A DNA stretch of 64,000 bases, from contig WRLG01000006.1 of the NCBI GenBank assembly GCA_009777725.1, positions 53,845-117,844 of the forward strand, given 5' to 3'. Shown here piece by piece: positions 62,868 to 64,000 of the stretch. Made by a program: the position numbers and the translations under genes. The stretch comes from Oscillospiraceae bacterium. Its GTDB lineage: Bacteria; Bacillota; Clostridia; Oscillospirales; Ruminococcaceae. Numbering within the stretch: the first letter of the stretch is position 1; every line of letters begins with the position of its first letter. The notes beneath the pieces are model-generated. The model searched no databases. It was not told where the DNA came from and saw nothing but the letters and a program-made list of their open reading frames with translations.

Positions 62868-63594
62868 AAAAGCTTATTATTTTATCTATGTTGTCAATTA
62901 CGGTATTTACCTCATGTAACACATCGAATAACAACTTTGCAGAGTTTGAGTTTATAACAGAAACTTCAACATTTGTTGAAACGGCAACAGCAGAAAAGAC
63001 CAACGCTGACGTTATAATCACGACAGAAACAACAGCACATGCAAAAGAAATATTTACGGAAGAAACAAAGAAGCCAAGAACTTACACTTACGATTGGCAA
63101 CAAGTTTATGATGATTTCTTCGTTAATAATTTTGGTAATAACTATGCTACAGAGGCTAACGGATATTTTTGGGATAATATATAGACGACATAAACGGTTG
63201 CGGTATTCCCGAAGTGATAATTAACAGCGGAATATTCTATTATAGTAATGGTGAAATAAAAGGGGAAATAGGTGCGCCTCCGAACGGATTTTACGAATAT
63301 TTACCTAAAACAAATCAGATTTTGTTTTTTATGAACGGGGCAAATGGCGGCAACCGTATTTTATACGGTTACAATGGAATTTCCTCTGATTACAGTGATG
63401 TAATCACTCGATTTTCGCACACCAGTCAAGGATATTATGGAATAGATGGCGCGGAAGTTGGCGAAGACCAATATTACGAAAAATTAAGCAATTTGACTGC
63501 CAATTTGTTGGATTATACTTATCTTACTCGTTCCGATGTTGACGGTGATTTTACTGCTTATTTTGAGGAAAAGTTGTTTTATGATGCGGATTAA
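62864..63594 (+). pseudogene. lipoprotein family member 3, frameshifted
   Basis: ATG 62864 overlaps the previous stop (ATGA). The first frame has a signal peptide with lipobox F-T-S-C and stops at 63182-63184. The next frame continues D-D-I-N-G-C-G-I-P-E-V-I-I-N-S (the conserved loop) to the shared tail D-V-D-G-D-F-T-A-Y-F-E-E-K-L-F-Y at 63594. A single frameshift near 63178 splits it. Confidence 0.8.
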
Positions 63595-63632
63595 GATTGC
63601 TGATTATTCTGCATTGAAAGGAGGTGAAAATT

Positions 63633-63853
63633 ATGAATAACGCATTTAACAAATTTCTTGATTCAATTCCCAATGTTCGACAAATTCTGAGGGAACGGAG
63701 GGGGAATCTTTAGCTGTTGTTAGTGAATTAATAGCGGTTTTGGCGGCTAATCCTTCAACGGTTGTGATTAATTCCTACAGCCCAAAGGAGCTTTCTTTGT
63801 GGGATAAGGAGGAGCAGATGAAGAGGCTGGCGCAGGAAATTTTGAGGTATTAG
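63633..63853 (+). pseudogene. small gene in the right direct-repeat copy, frameshifted
   Basis: ATG 63633 with AAAGGAGGTG reads M-N-N-A-F-N-K-F-L-D-S-I-P-N-V-R-Q and stops at TAG after 26 codons. The +2 frame continues E-S-L-A-V-V-S-E-L-I-A-V-L-A-A-N-P-S through S-Y-S-P-K-E-L to 63853, matching the protein at 55300-55464. It suggests the full protein is about 73 residues. Confidence 0.6.
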
Positions 63854-63920
63854 GCAACATTGAATATTGGCAATAATCAACAATGAGGCGTTTCGTTTAG
63901 ACGGGACGTTTTTTTGATGG
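63722..63920. repeat. direct repeat, right copy
   Basis: Matches 55333-55519, nearly exact over the first 126 bp and looser to the GATGG end. A new gene begins 18 nt later. Confidence 0.85.
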
Positions 63921-63937
63921 AAAGGAAGTGTTTTTTT

Positions 63938-64000
63938 ATGAAAATCAGTTTTAAAATCAGCTTGGGTGAGGAGGTTTCTTTTACGGATTTTGATGATGTT
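63938..64000 (+). CDS. start of a hypothetical gene, cut by window edge
   Basis: AAAGGAAG about 10 nt before ATG 63938 opens M-K-I-S-F-K-I-S-L-G-E-E-V-S-F-T-D-F-D-D-V and runs off the window. Too little is visible for a family call. Confidence 0.55.
   Translation, partial: MKISFKISLGEEVSFTDFDDV

Overview
The window looks like part of a Clostridia chromosome, probably an uncultured Oscillospiraceae- or Ruminococcaceae-like gut or rumen bacterium. The evidence is a Firmicutes-type rpmG-secE-nusG-rplK-rplA operon, strong Shine-Dalgarno sites with frequent TTG starts, TTGACA/TATAAT promoters, a cellobiose phosphorylase, a TipAS-type MerR regulator and a PTS for N-acetylglucosamine. The taxonomic placement is inference.

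Layout. 1-4.7 kb: a truncated foldase-like lipoprotein, an S1-domain protein, and the ribosomal/translocation operon on the minus strand. 4.9-7.7 kb: recG and a nucleotidyltransferase-like/HEPN pair. 7.9-20.4 kb: the ornithine/arginine genes argC, argJ, argB, argD and argF in pathway order on one strand, but separated by cargo: a restriction-modification pair, a DinJ/YafQ-like and a RelE-like toxin-antitoxin pair, a DUF4160/DUF2442 pair, a YwqG-like protein, a membrane-anchored subtilisin-like protease, a PfkB kinase and small membrane proteins. 20.4-29.5 kb: membrane proteins, an EAL-like/HDOD signalling protein, a HAD phosphatase, cellobiose phosphorylase, an acyltransferase-like membrane protein, and an SPFH/NfeD pair. 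29.8-30.2 kb: four tRNA genes (Val, Asp, Phe, Gly).

30.2-42.1 kb is an integrated island. A tyrosine integrase lies against tRNA-Gly, and 23 bp of the tRNA 3' end are repeated exactly 11.8 kb away. The island is decaying: coupling protein, relaxase, excisionase, ParA, an Rpn-like nuclease, a membrane protein, GatA/GatB and CTP synthase are all truncated, frameshifted or stopped. Carrying relics of gatCAB and pyrG is unusual for such an element. A second, smaller remnant (integrase fragment and AlbA_2-type regulator) follows to 43.1 kb.

43.4-48.4 kb: one minus-strand operon, crr-ptsH-nagE-nagA-ptsI, encodes the whole phosphorelay EI, HPr, IIA, IIBC plus NagA. HPr keeps His15 but has Arg at position 46 where Firmicutes normally have the regulatory Ser. 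48.8-54.9 kb: a TipAS-type MerR regulator diverges from a complete type II-C CRISPR-Cas locus: tracrRNA, cas9, cas1, cas2 and six 36-bp repeats with five 30-bp spacers. The array is transcribed toward cas2 from a leader promoter, and every repeat also ends in an extended -10 element.

55-64 kb is an accessory region bounded by two roughly 190-bp direct repeats. It holds a serine-recombinase remnant, an FRG-domain protein divergent from a polytopic membrane protein, a mosaic glucosaminidase-like cell-wall hydrolase, and a run of related lipoproteins, some frameshifted. The next gene starts at the right edge.
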